Below, piece by piece: positions 21,750-29,237 of a stretch of 32,405 nt of DNA (its first letter is position 1; the number at the start of each line of letters is the position of its first letter). The notes beneath the pieces are model-generated. The model was not told where the DNA came from and searched no databases. It saw only the letters and a program-made list of their open reading frames with translations. The DNA lies in NCBI GenBank assembly GCA_020048645.1, contig JAIFMG010000045.1:1-32405 (forward strand), written 5' to 3'. The position numbers and the translations under genes were made by a program. Source of the stretch: Bacteroidota bacterium. Its GTDB lineage: Bacteria; Bacteroidota; Bacteroidia; Bacteroidales; UBA6013.

Positions 21750-22364
21750 ATGCCTCAAGTTTTTGCCCAGTCGTTGATAAACTTAGTGAAGCAGGGCCAA
21801 TCGAGCTTCGCTGTGGCGGAGCTCCTGGCGGCTTGCCTGGCTTGTGAGGCGGTTCGTCCGGAGGCGGTCGCCGATACGGATCTCTTGAAGACAAAGCTGC
21901 GCCTGCTTTCGGAGGAGTATCACGATCTCTCGGGCCGAATTCAGCAGGATGATTCACAATCGGTCAACAATGAAGATTTTCGAAAGGCTTTGGACAAGCA
22001 ACTTCTGGCTTTGTTGGACAGCTTTTCGGCATATCCAGTTTTCTATGATTTTCTGATGGCTTATCCCGATCCTAGCTCTTGGAAGGTCATTGCCCATCGC
22101 TTGCCGAGCGAGCAAGGTTCTTTGGAACTGTTGGCTGAAGGAGACGAGTTGAAGCAAAAGATGAAGGTTGCCTTCCGTGAAGCGGAACAGATTGCTCGTC
22201 TTTTTGATCCTGATTACCAGGAAATTAGTCGTGGGTCTCTGGCGGCGCAGCCAATTGCGCGCGCTGAGGGCGCTAATCTTTCATGGATGACCTGGATGCT
22301 CGTGCTGACGACTTTGATGGTTGTTGTGGTCTTGTTGTGGAGCATGGTTCTTTCAAACCAGTGA
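21750..22364 (+). CDS. Tail-anchored protein with an N-terminal EAD11-like helical domain
   Basis: A 204-residue protein. Residues of about 8-92 resemble the effector-associated domain 11 (EAD11) pattern: LVKQGQSSFAVAELLAAC, then KTKLRLLSEEYHDLSGRIQ, and EDFRKALDKQLLALLDSF. EAD11 usually reads as xLIAxGxxxEALxxLL ... ILLxxRYxxLxxxxxxGxIxxEExxxxxNxIxxALLxLLD. A second, uncharacterised helical region spans 95-160 (PVFYDFLMAYPDPSSWKVIAH, ELKQKMKVAFREAEQIARLF), and one hydrophobic helix at about 178-200 ends the protein, so it is predicted to be tail-anchored with the domain in the cytoplasm. EADs are death-like adaptor domains found in conflict and signalling systems, usually fused to NTPases, proteases or toxins; here no effector is fused. 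The match is by eye, and a generic helical protein is the alternative. The stop is 7 bases before the next ATG, suggesting co-transcription. Confidence 0.65.
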   Translation: MPQVFAQSLINLVKQGQSSFAVAELLAACLACEAVRPEAVADTDLLKTKLRLLSEEYHDLSGRIQQDDSQSVNNEDFRKALDKQLLALLDSFSAYPVFYDFLMAYPDPSSWKVIAHRLPSEQGSLELLAEGDELKQKMKVAFREAEQIARLFDPDYQEISRGSLAAQPIARAEGANLSWMTWMLVLTTLMVVVVLLWSMVLSNQ

Positions 22365-22371
22365 AACGCCT

Positions 22372-23097
22372 ATGGATGCTCGATCGCTTGCTGCCGCCGA
22401 GCGGCTGTATCTTTCCTTGACAGCCTTGTTTATCGCGGCTCTCGTTACGGGAAATCTCATCTTTCAGAAGTTTTTCTTTTGGAATCCGTTGGGCCTGTTT
22501 GCTTTTGAGCTTTCTGTTGGCATTTTGCCCTATCCAATAACGTTTCTAGTAACGGACATTGTATCAGAGGTTTACGGAAAGCGACGTTCTCAACAGGTGG
22601 TTGTGGCGGGCCTGGTGGCTAGTGTTTTCACTTTGTTTGTTGTAACAGTTGCTGATTTGGCCCCTGCCACGGAGTGGTCTCCGGTTCAGGACGATGAGTT
22701 CCGGAATGTCTTCGGCTTCACTTTCTTGGCCGTGGCTGCCTCGATGGCGGCCTACCTCACGGCCCAGTTCATCGATGTCCAGGTTTTCCATTTTTGGAAA
22801 AATTTGACGGGTGGCAAGCACCTTTGGCTTAGGAACAACGCGTCAACATTGACCTCTCAGTTCATCGACACAATAATCGTTTTGCTGCTTTTGTGCTCGT
22901 TTGGGGTCATTGAATGGAGCCGTTTTGGGTCCTTGTTTGTCAACGGGTTTTTGTTCAAGGCCATCATCGCTTTGCTCGATACGCCTTTTGTCTATCTGGG
23001 GGTCCATCTTTTGCGCCGGCGGTTCGGGCTGGTCGGGGTGGGGCAGGAGCTCAGAGACCCAGGCCAGCACGAGGAGCACGAAGCCCGGCCTTCCTAG
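22372..23097 (+). CDS. yhhQ: Queuosine precursor transporter (YhhQ/VUT family)
   Basis: A 241-residue integral membrane protein with about six hydrophobic helices. The signature PYPITFLVTDIVSEVYGKR (53-71) and the later segment ending FIDVQVFHFWK are hallmarks of the VUT_1/YhhQ family. The family imports 7-deazaguanine precursors (preQ0/preQ1) used to make queuosine in tRNA anticodons. The last 25 residues are polar and probably cytoplasmic; the final coding bases overlap the terminator stem. ATG 22372 (MDARSLAAAERL) is preferred to the in-frame ATG at 22321, which lies inside the upstream gene and would add a Cys/Trp-rich extension. It shares a transcript direction with the EAD-like gene; no functional link is evident. 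Confidence 0.92.
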   Translation: MDARSLAAAERLYLSLTALFIAALVTGNLIFQKFFFWNPLGLFAFELSVGILPYPITFLVTDIVSEVYGKRRSQQVVVAGLVASVFTLFVVTVADLAPATEWSPVQDDEFRNVFGFTFLAVAASMAAYLTAQFIDVQVFHFWKNLTGGKHLWLRNNASTLTSQFIDTIIVLLLLCSFGVIEWSRFGSLFVNGFLFKAIIALLDTPFVYLGVHLLRRRFGLVGVGQELRDPGQHEEHEARPS

Positions 23098-23114
23098 TGG
23101 GAAGGCCCGGGCTT
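23081..23114 (+). terminator. Terminator-like hairpin at the yhhQ stop
   Basis: AAGCCCGGCCTTCC (23081-23094) pairs with 23100-23114 around a 5-base loop, with one bulged C. The T run after the stem is weak (GTCTGATTCTTT). It overlaps the stop codon and separates the convergent aspS gene. Confidence 0.6.
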
Positions 23115-23153
23115 GTCTGATTCTTTAGCAAGGCTTGAGCTGAAGGGTCGTTT

Positions 23154-24914
23154 CTATTTGTTGTCCAGCTTGTTGAATAGGATGTGCAGTTCGTCGAGCT
23201 GCTCTTGGGCGATGGGGGAGGGCGAGTCCATCATGAGGTCGCGGCCGGTGTTGTTCTTGGGGAAGGCGATCACGTCGCGGATGGAGTCGTAGCCGCCGAA
23301 GATGCTGACCCAGCGGTCGAAGCCGAAGGCCGCGCCGGCGTGCGGGGGGGCGCCATAGCGGAAGGCGTTCATGAGGAAGCCGAACTGCTCTTGCGCCTGC
23401 TGGTCGCTGAATCCCAGCACCTTGAACATTTTGGCCTGAAGTTCGGAATCGAAGATGCGCACTGACCCGCCGCCGATTTCGCTGCCGTTGATGACCAGGT
23501 CGTAGGCGTTGGCGCGGACTTTCCCGGGGTCGGTGTCGAGCAGGTGGGCATCTTCGGGCTTGGGCGCGGTGAAGGGGTGGTGCATGGCGTGGAAGCGCTG
23601 GGTCTCCGCGTCCCATTCGAGCAGAGGGAAGTCCACGACCCAAAGCGGGGCGAAGGTGTCGGCGGGACGAAGGCCGAGCTGGTTGCCCATTTCGAGGCGC
23701 AACTCGCTGAGGGCCTTGCGGGTAGCGGCGTCTTCCCCGGCCAGTACCAGCAGCAGGTCGCCGGGCTGCGCCTCGAAGGCTTTTGCCCAGGCGGCCAGGT
23801 CGTCTTGGCTGTAGAACTTGTCCACCGACGACTTGAAGCTGCCGTCGGCGTTGCATTTGACGTGGACCAAGCCTTTGGCGCCGACTTGGGGTCTCTGCAC
23901 GAACTTGGTCAGCTCGTCCAGTTGCTTGCGGGTGAACTCGCCGCAGCCTTTGGCGTTGATGCCCACGATGAGCCCGGCGGCGTCGAAGACCGGGAAGCCT
24001 TTTCCCTTGGCCTGCTGGGTCAGCTCGACGAAGGTCATGCCGAAGCGGATGTCGGGGCGGTCGTTGCCGTAGAGGCGCATGGCCTCGGCGAAGCTCATGC
24101 GCGGGAAAGGCTCGTTGTATTCGATGTTTTTGATTTGTTTGAACAGGTGCTTGGCCAGCCCTTCAAACATGTTCAACACGTCTTCCTGTTCCACGAAAGA
24201 CATTTCGCAGTCGATCTGGGTGAACTCGGGCTGCCGGTCGGAGCGGAAGCTCTCGTCGCGGAAGCATTTGACGATTTGGAAATAGCGGTCGTATCCTGCC
24301 ACCATGAGCAGTTGCTTGAAGACCTGGGGCGACTGGGGCAAAGCGTAGAACTGCCCAGGGTTGAGCCGCGAGGGCACAACGAAGTCGCGGGCGCCTTCCG
24401 GGGTGGACTTGATGAGCACGGGGGTCTCGACCTCGATGAAGTCGTTGGCATCCAGGAAGTCGCGGGCGGCCTTGGCCATGCGATGCCGCAGCAGGAGGGC
24501 ATCCTGGCTGGGCTTTCGGCGCAGGTCGAGGTAGCGGTATTTCAGTCGGAGCTCCTCGCCGCCGTCGGTCTGGTCTTCGATGGTGAACGGTGGGGTGGCC
24601 GAGGGGCTGAGCACCTTGACGCTCTTGGCCACCAGCTCGATGTCGCCTGTGGGCAGGTTGGGATTTTTGCTGCTTCGCTCGCGGACGCGTCCGCGTACTT
24701 GGATGACGCTCTCGCGCACCAGGGCGCGGGCATGCTCGCACAGGGCGGCGTCCAGGTCGAGGTCGAAGTAGAGTTGGGTGATGCCGTAGCGGTCGCGCAG
24801 GTCGATGAAGGTCATGCCGCCGAAGTTGCGGACGCGCTGGACCCAGCCGCTTAGGGTCGCTTCTTGCTGGACGTCTTGCAGTCGCAGTTGGTTGCAGGTG
24901 TGTGTGCGATACAT
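23154..24914 (-). CDS. aspS: Aspartyl-tRNA synthetase
   Basis: A 586-residue class IIb synthetase of normal bacterial length. It starts [27 protein letters not shown], the usual N-terminus, followed by the anticodon-binding OB fold (about 15-110; [19 protein letters not shown]). The catalytic core has motif 1 near [10 protein letters not shown], motif 2 in [20 protein letters not shown], and motif 3 in [12 protein letters not shown]. The bacterial insertion domain (GAD) lies between, about 290-420. It charges tRNA-Asp in the cytoplasm. The frame stays open to 25211, but that extension is the antisense of the next gene region and is rejected. A TACTTTCG box (24942-24935) lies 21 bases upstream of the ATG and could be the -7 element. 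The gene is convergent with yhhQ. Confidence 0.97.
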   Translation of the reverse strand: MYRTHTCNQLRLQDVQQEATLSGWVQRVRNFGGMTFIDLRDRYGITQLYFDLDLDAALCEHARALVRESVIQVRGRVRERSSKNPNLPTGDIELVAKSVKVLSPSATPPFTIEDQTDGGEELRLKYRYLDLRRKPSQDALLLRHRMAKAARDFLDANDFIEVETPVLIKSTPEGARDFVVPSRLNPGQFYALPQSPQVFKQLLMVAGYDRYFQIVKCFRDESFRSDRQPEFTQIDCEMSFVEQEDVLNMFEGLAKHLFKQIKNIEYNEPFPRMSFAEAMRLYGNDRPDIRFGMTFVELTQQAKGKGFPVFDAAGLIVGINAKGCGEFTRKQLDELTKFVQRPQVGAKGLVHVKCNADGSFKSSVDKFYSQDDLAAWAKAFEAQPGDLLLVLAGEDAATRKALSELRLEMGNQLGLRPADTFAPLWVVDFPLLEWDAETQRFHAMHHPFTAPKPEDAHLLDTDPGKVRANAYDLVINGSEIGGGSVRIFDSELQAKMFKVLGFSDQQAQEQFGFLMNAFRYGAPPHAGAAFGFDRWVSIFGGYDSIRDVIAFPKNNTGRDLMMDSPSPIAQEQLDELHILFNKLDNK

Positions 24915-24987
24915 GGTCGGGAATTTTTCTGCCACGAAAGTAGGAATAATTCGCGATGCGCCGCGGCCGCCTGGTTTGCGCAGGCGT

Positions 24988-25563
24988 TCACCTTTTGAGC
25001 AGGGCCTGCCGGATGGTGCGTTCGAGTTCGTCTTGGCAGAGGGGGCCCAGGCCGGCGCCCAGGAAGCGCAGCCCGCGCCGGTGCAGCAGGGCCACCTTGG
25101 GCAGGAGGTCGCCGCCCAGCTCGGCGGGCAGTTCGCCCTCGTAGGTGTAGAAGGGCAGTTGCCAACCGTTCTCGAGGGCCAGGTGCTTGACGGTGTATTC
25201 TGGTTCGACACACAGGAAGTAGAAGTCGAGGTTTTCTGCTTTAAGTTTCTGATAAAGAGAATCTAAGCTCGTCACCAGGTTCTGGCATCCTTTATCGGTG
25301 ACGTTCAGCACGGCCACCAGGGCCAGGTGGTCTTCGCGCTCTTCGATGTAGCCCGTCGTGCCATGTTGCACCGAGCGCAGGGGCAGATGGTAGAGGCTGG
25401 TTATTCCTTCATTTTCAGGAAGTTGATTCTGCGTGATTTCGCCCGAAAGCCGTGCCGAGCGCTGCACATAGACGGCCTCGATGACGCGGTGTACCAGAAG
25501 CGTGAGCACCACTCCGGCGACGATGCCGAACAGGATGGGGGTGCGTAAGTTCTTGAGTTCCAT
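24988..25563 (-). CDS. Membrane-anchored thioredoxin-like protein without a CXXC motif
   Basis: A 191-residue protein. One N-terminal membrane helix (about 9-27, [17 protein letters not shown]) is followed by a domain with the order and spacing of a redoxin/TlpA-like fold: [28 protein letters not shown], then [34 protein letters not shown], and [20 protein letters not shown]. The segment after the first strand carries a single Cys93 where redox-active members have CXXC, so disulfide exchange of the usual type is not expected. This is inferred from the pattern. It is likely anchored with the domain outside the cytoplasm. ATG 25563 is chosen since it lies after a promoter-like element; 25590 is an alternative. 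It lies 73 bases upstream of aspS and may share its transcript. Confidence 0.68.
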   Translation of the reverse strand: MELKNLRTPILFGIVAGVVLTLLVHRVIEAVYVQRSARLSGEITQNQLPENEGITSLYHLPLRSVQHGTTGYIEEREDHLALVAVLNVTDKGCQNLVTSLDSLYQKLKAENLDFYFLCVEPEYTVKHLALENGWQLPFYTYEGELPAELGGDLLPKVALLHRRGLRFLGAGLGPLCQDELERTIRQALLKR

Positions 25564-25586
25564 GCGTTGGCCTTGTGGTTTTGTGG

Positions 25587-25618
25587 CCAATTTACGCTTT
25601 TCGCCCGACTTTTTCCAA
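25587..25618 (-). promoter_or_regulatory. Bacteroidota-type promoter for the thioredoxin-like gene
   Basis: Reading leftward, TTG (25618-25616) and TAAATTGG (25594-25587) are 21 bases apart, 23 bases before the ATG at 25563. Confidence 0.5.
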
Positions 25619-25719
25619 TCGGTCCTGCCGGGGCGTTCCCAGAAAAATCTTCGGCGATCGCGCGCGGTTCGCCGGGCTTGCTTAATTTGGCGTCCGAATC
25701 AAAAACGAACCACCGCCCT

Positions 25720-26448
25720 ATGAGCGAACGCCTCGGCATCTTGCGCCATTTGCCTAACTTCTTGACCAGCATGAACATCCTCAGTGGCTGTGTGGGCATT
25801 GTCCTGGCCTTCCAGGGGCCGCTGCACTGGGCTTCGTGGGCCATTTTCATCGCGGCGGTGTTCGACTTCTTCGACGGGATGAGCGCCCGGGCCCTGCGCG
25901 CCTACTCGCCCATCGGCAAGGAGCTCGATTCGCTGGCCGACATGGTGAGCTTCGGCGTTCTGCCCTCTGTCCTTGTTTTCCGTCTCTTGCAGGCGCAGTC
26001 GGGCGGCCTTGGCGAGCTGGGGTCCTGGCTGGCCTGGGGGGCCTTCGCGGTGGCGGTGTTCTCGGGCATTCGGCTGGCCAAGTTCAACGTGGACACCCGC
26101 CAGAGCGAGTCGTTCATCGGCCTGCCGACCCCGGCCAACGCGCTGTTCTTCTCGGCCTTCCCGTTGATGTTCGCGTACCAGGGGCAAACGGCCCTGTCGG
26201 GCTTCCTGTCGGGCTTTTGGCCCATCTGGGGCCTGGCCCTGGTCTTTTCGCTGCTGCTGGTGTCCGAGTTCCCGATGTTTTCGCTCAAGTTCAAGAACCT
26301 TAGCCTGAAAGACAACGCCCTCCGCTTCGGGTTTTTGGCTACTTGTGTCGTATTGCTGCTCTTTTTCAAGTGGATAGGCATATCCATCTGCATTTTGCTT
26401 TATCTTGCGCTTTCGGCTCTCGACAATTGGGGCAGGGCCAAGGCCTGA
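25720..26448 (+). CDS. pssA: CDP-diacylglycerol-serine O-phosphatidyltransferase
   Basis: A 242-residue integral membrane enzyme. The CDP-alcohol phosphotransferase motif D-G-x2-A-R-x8-G-x3-D-x3-D is complete: Asp52-Gly53, Ala56-Arg57, Gly66, Asp70 and Asp74 (in FFDGMSARALRAYSPIGKE and LDSLADMVSFG). About seven hydrophobic segments follow the family topology. It condenses CDP-diacylglycerol with serine to phosphatidylserine, the precursor of phosphatidylethanolamine. Start ATG 25720 gives the usual short N-terminus (MSERLGILRHLPNFLT); the longer frame from 25567 runs through the divergent promoter region and is rejected. A TAATTTGG box at 25683-25690 may be its -7 element. The decarboxylase gene (psd) is not in the window. 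Confidence 0.95.
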   Translation: MSERLGILRHLPNFLTSMNILSGCVGIVLAFQGPLHWASWAIFIAAVFDFFDGMSARALRAYSPIGKELDSLADMVSFGVLPSVLVFRLLQAQSGGLGELGSWLAWGAFAVAVFSGIRLAKFNVDTRQSESFIGLPTPANALFFSAFPLMFAYQGQTALSGFLSGFWPIWGLALVFSLLLVSEFPMFSLKFKNLSLKDNALRFGFLATCVVLLLFFKWIGISICILLYLALSALDNWGRAKA

Positions 26449-26499
26449 TCACTGGGCGCGGCCGTTGGCTAACGTTTTTTTTTTTCGAGGGCCCAAGGC

Positions 26500-26528
26500 T
26501 TTCTTTTCTGCGATAAGGACTATATTCG
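26500..26528 (+). promoter_or_regulatory. Possible promoter for ppiD
   Basis: TTTC at 26500-26503 and TATATTCG at 26521-26528, 17 bases apart, lie 46 bases before the ATG. A run of T residues at about 26475-26485 precedes it. Confidence 0.4.
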
Positions 26529-26574
26529 CAGCCTGAAAATTTACGGAACACCTTATACTAACCGATTTGCATTC

Positions 26575-28668
26575 ATGGCGACTTTAGAGAAAATCAGACA
26601 AAAAGGCAAGCTCGTGGCCATTGTTGTGGGCTTCGCGCTCTTGGCGTTCATCTTGACCGACTTCATCATGAACAGCCAGGCCATCTTCGGGGGCGACCGC
26701 ACCGAGATTGCCAATATCAACGGCGAGTCCGTCCACTTCCAAGAGTTCGAGCAGCAGGTGCAAGAGCTGGCCCGCATCCAGGAGATACAGTCCGGCGGCA
26801 GTCTCGATGGCAACATGCTCGAGGGCCTGCGCGTTCAGGCTTGGGAGCAGATGGTCAACCAGATGCTGCTGGCCGAGGAGGTCGAGCTGCTCGGCGTGCG
26901 CGTCTCGCCCGAGGAGCTTTACGACCTGGTGCAGGGCGAAAACATCGACCCCATCATCGCCCAGGCTTTCACCGATCCTTCAACGGGCAGCTTCAACCCT
27001 TCCAGCGTCAGGACTTTCTTGCAGCAGATGGACCTCGACCAGACCGGGAACAGCCGCGCGATGTGGACCTACATCGAACGCCAGGTTTATGAAAACCGCC
27101 TCCGGTCCAAGTACAACAGCCTGGTCCAGAAGGGCATCCTGGTCACGAACTTCGAGGCGGAGCAAGCCCACCTCGAGAACGCTTACACCGTAGATTTCGA
27201 TTACGTGATGGTGCCCTACGCCAGCGTCAACGACTCGACCATCGCTGTCAGCGACCAAGAAATCAAGGCCTACTACGACGAGAACAAGGCCCTGTTCGAG
27301 CAGGAAAAATCGCGTGAGGCGAGCTACGTGGTCTTCAAGGTAGCCCCGACGAAGGCCGACATGGAAGCCAGCCGCTCCGCCGCCGCCGAGGTGGCCGAAA
27401 ACCTTCGCCAGGTGGCCGACGTGGCCGCCTTCGTCCGCGCCAGCGACGAGGGAAGCGTCCTGCGCGTTTACAAGAACGGCGACGCGCCTGTTCCCTTCAA
27501 CGGCATGGCCTTCGACCCCGCGGCCCAAGTCGGCCAGGTCTTCGGCCCGGTCGAGTCGCAGGAGCTTGGCGCTTACCAGGTCATGAAAATCGTCAGCATC
27601 AGCCAGATGCCCGACACCGTCCGCGCCAGCCACATCCTCATTGGCGGAAACCGCAGCTACGAGCAGGCAACCGCCCTGCTGGACAGCATCAAGTCCGTCA
27701 TCGAGAACGGTGGCGACTTCGCGGCCCTGGCCCAGCAGTACTCCGAAGACCAAGGCTCGGCCGTCAATGGCGGCGACCTCGGATGGTTCCCCCAAGGCAT
27801 GATGGTGCAGCCTTTCAACGACTTCTGCTTCAAGAGCCCCGTCGATAGCCTCGGCGTTGTCGAGTCGCAATTCGGCCTCCACCTGATCCGTGTCACGGGC
27901 CGTGGCGTCGAGCAGCCTGTCCGCGAGCTGGCCCTCGTCAACATCCAGATCCTGCCCACCAACGAGACCATCCAGCAAGTTTACGCCGAGGCCTCCCGCT
28001 TCGCCGGCAGCAACCGCGAATTTGAGGCCTTCCAAAAGGCCGCCCAGGAGGCTGGTCTCGACTTGCGCCTGGCCGAGAACATCCGCGAGATGGACCAGCG
28101 CATCGCCGGGGTCGAAACCGGCCGCGAGCCTGTCCGCTGGATCTACCAGGCTGAGCTCGACGCCGTTTCGGACGTGTTCGAGTTTGGCGAGGACTTCGCC
28201 GTCTTCGCGTTGACCCGCATCAACGAGGAGGGCCTCGCGCCGGTTGACGACGAGCAGGTCCGCATGCAGATCGAGGCCGTGCTGCGCCGCGAGAAGCTCG
28301 GCCAGCAGATCGCCCAGAAGATGTCCGGCGCTTCGCTTGAGGCCATCGCCCAGACCAACGGCGCCCAAGTGGTCGAGGCCAAGACCATCTCCTTCAACAC
28401 CTTCTCGATTCCGAACGCCGGCCCCGAGCCCCAAGTGGTGGCCCATGCCGTCAGCCTCGAAAAAGGCAAGCTCTCGCAGCCTATTCCCGGAAACATGGGC
28501 GTGTTCGTGATCAACGTCAAGTCCATCACCGAGCCCATCAAGAAGGAAGACTACCAGGCCGAGATTGCCACGCTGCTCCGCGGCAAGCGCGGCCGCGTGC
28601 CCCAGTCGGTCATGGGCATGCTTCGCGATGCCGCTGAGCTGGAGGACAAGCGGGCCAATTTCTTCTGA
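26575..28668 (+). CDS. PpiD/SurA-type periplasmic folding chaperone (peptidyl-prolyl isomerase)
   Basis: A 697-residue protein. MATLEKIRQKGKLVAIVVG followed by a hydrophobic helix (about 13-33) anchors it in the inner membrane, the PpiD/SurA_N_3 arrangement typical of Bacteroidota. A SurA-like N-terminal region runs to about 170 (RVQAWEQMVNQMLLAEEVELLGVRVSPEELYDLV). A rotamase (PPIC) domain covers about 340-445, with ASHILIG, GDFAALAQQYSED, NGGDLGWFPQGMM and SQFGLHLIRV. A second, more divergent parvulin-like region follows up to the C-terminus. It helps fold and transfer outer-membrane and secreted proteins in the periplasm. It is a single gene with its own likely promoter and a strong terminator. 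Codon use is strongly GC-ending, similar to the synthetase genes. Confidence 0.93.
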   Translation: MATLEKIRQKGKLVAIVVGFALLAFILTDFIMNSQAIFGGDRTEIANINGESVHFQEFEQQVQELARIQEIQSGGSLDGNMLEGLRVQAWEQMVNQMLLAEEVELLGVRVSPEELYDLVQGENIDPIIAQAFTDPSTGSFNPSSVRTFLQQMDLDQTGNSRAMWTYIERQVYENRLRSKYNSLVQKGILVTNFEAEQAHLENAYTVDFDYVMVPYASVNDSTIAVSDQEIKAYYDENKALFEQEKSREASYVVFKVAPTKADMEASRSAAAEVAENLRQVADVAAFVRASDEGSVLRVYKNGDAPVPFNGMAFDPAAQVGQVFGPVESQELGAYQVMKIVSISQMPDTVRASHILIGGNRSYEQATALLDSIKSVIENGGDFAALAQQYSEDQGSAVNGGDLGWFPQGMMVQPFNDFCFKSPVDSLGVVESQFGLHLIRVTGRGVEQPVRELALVNIQILPTNETIQQVYAEASRFAGSNREFEAFQKAAQEAGLDLRLAENIREMDQRIAGVETGREPVRWIYQAELDAVSDVFEFGEDFAVFALTRINEEGLAPVDDEQVRMQIEAVLRREKLGQQIAQKMSGASLEAIAQTNGAQVVEAKTISFNTFSIPNAGPEPQVVAHAVSLEKGKLSQPIPGNMGVFVINVKSITEPIKKEDYQAEIATLLRGKRGRVPQSVMGMLRDAAELEDKRANFF

Positions 28669-28692
28669 AAGGCTCTGGCCCTTGGCCCATGC

Positions 28693-28734
28693 AAAGAAAA
28701 AAGCGCCTTGCGAAGCAGGGCGCTTTTTTCTTTT
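28693..28734. terminator. Bidirectional terminator between ppiD and the 109-residue gene
   Basis: AAAGAAAAAAGCGCC (28693-28707) pairs with GGCGCTTTTTTCTTT (28719-28733) around an 11-base loop. Both strands end in T-rich tracts. It serves the convergent genes ending at 28668 and 28771. Confidence 0.88.
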
Positions 28735-28770
28735 GGGCGATGATGCCGAATTTTTCTTGGCAGGACGAGC

Positions 28771-29100
28771 TTAGGCGTTGCGGGCGTTCACCAGCTTGAG
28801 CTTGTTGTCGAGCAGCTTCTCGTTGGCGGCGTCTGCCACCTGCACGGCAATGTCATATTTTTCCTGGAAGGCCTTTTCGAACCCGTCGATCGTCATTTCC
28901 TCGGTCACGCTGAACTCGCCCAGTTCTGCAAGGCTTTCGCGCTCGTCGGCCACTTCGGCCAGGCGTTTGCCCTCTTCGGCGAAGCGGGCGCCGCGGCCGG
29001 CGTTGTTGCCTTGGTAAACGCGCAGGCTTACGCCGAAGTTTTCTTTGAACTTGTCTTTCAGGGTGCGAACCGTCATGCGGCCATCAACTTTGAACTCCAT
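28771..29100 (-). CDS. Small Bacteroidota-type protein with two similar halves, 109 aa
   Basis: A soluble 109-residue protein with no signal or membrane helix. The two halves share a pattern: GRMTVRTLKDKFKENFGVSLRVY (about 7-29) and EEMTIDGFEKAFQEKYDIAVQV (about 67-88), each a strand, a helix beginning LK/FE and a second strand. Short proteins of this type are common in Bacteroidota, sometimes as a domain of larger ones, but no function is known to me. The gene stands alone, with a TACATTTG box (29172-29165) as a likely -7 element, about 65 bases upstream. ATG 29100 is chosen because the longer frame to 29199 covers that box. Confidence 0.78.
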   Translation of the reverse strand: MEFKVDGRMTVRTLKDKFKENFGVSLRVYQGNNAGRGARFAEEGKRLAEVADERESLAELGEFSVTEEMTIDGFEKAFQEKYDIAVQVADAANEKLLDNKLKLVNARNA

Positions 29101-29164
29101 GATTGTTTTGAGGTTTAAGTTAAACGTTATTGTCCATCGAGCGGGGCCTGTTGCCCGGCTCTCC

Positions 29165-29191
29165 CAAATGTACCATTTTTCGCAAAAACAA
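29165..29191 (-). promoter_or_regulatory. Possible promoter for the 109-residue gene
   Basis: Reading leftward, TACATTTG (29172-29165) matches TAnnTTTG exactly; a TTG at 29191-29189 is 16 bases upstream, closer than usual. Confidence 0.35.
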
Positions 29192-29237
29192 AAAAACAAC
29201 GCGGTCGATGCCCTGTCGTCGCCCGATGGGAGGGGGT

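Noticed and set aside
24915-25211. N-terminal extension of aspS
   Set aside because: The extension covers the promoter region and the opposite frame of the thioredoxin-like gene; AspRS proteins begin at the [11 protein letters not shown] position.
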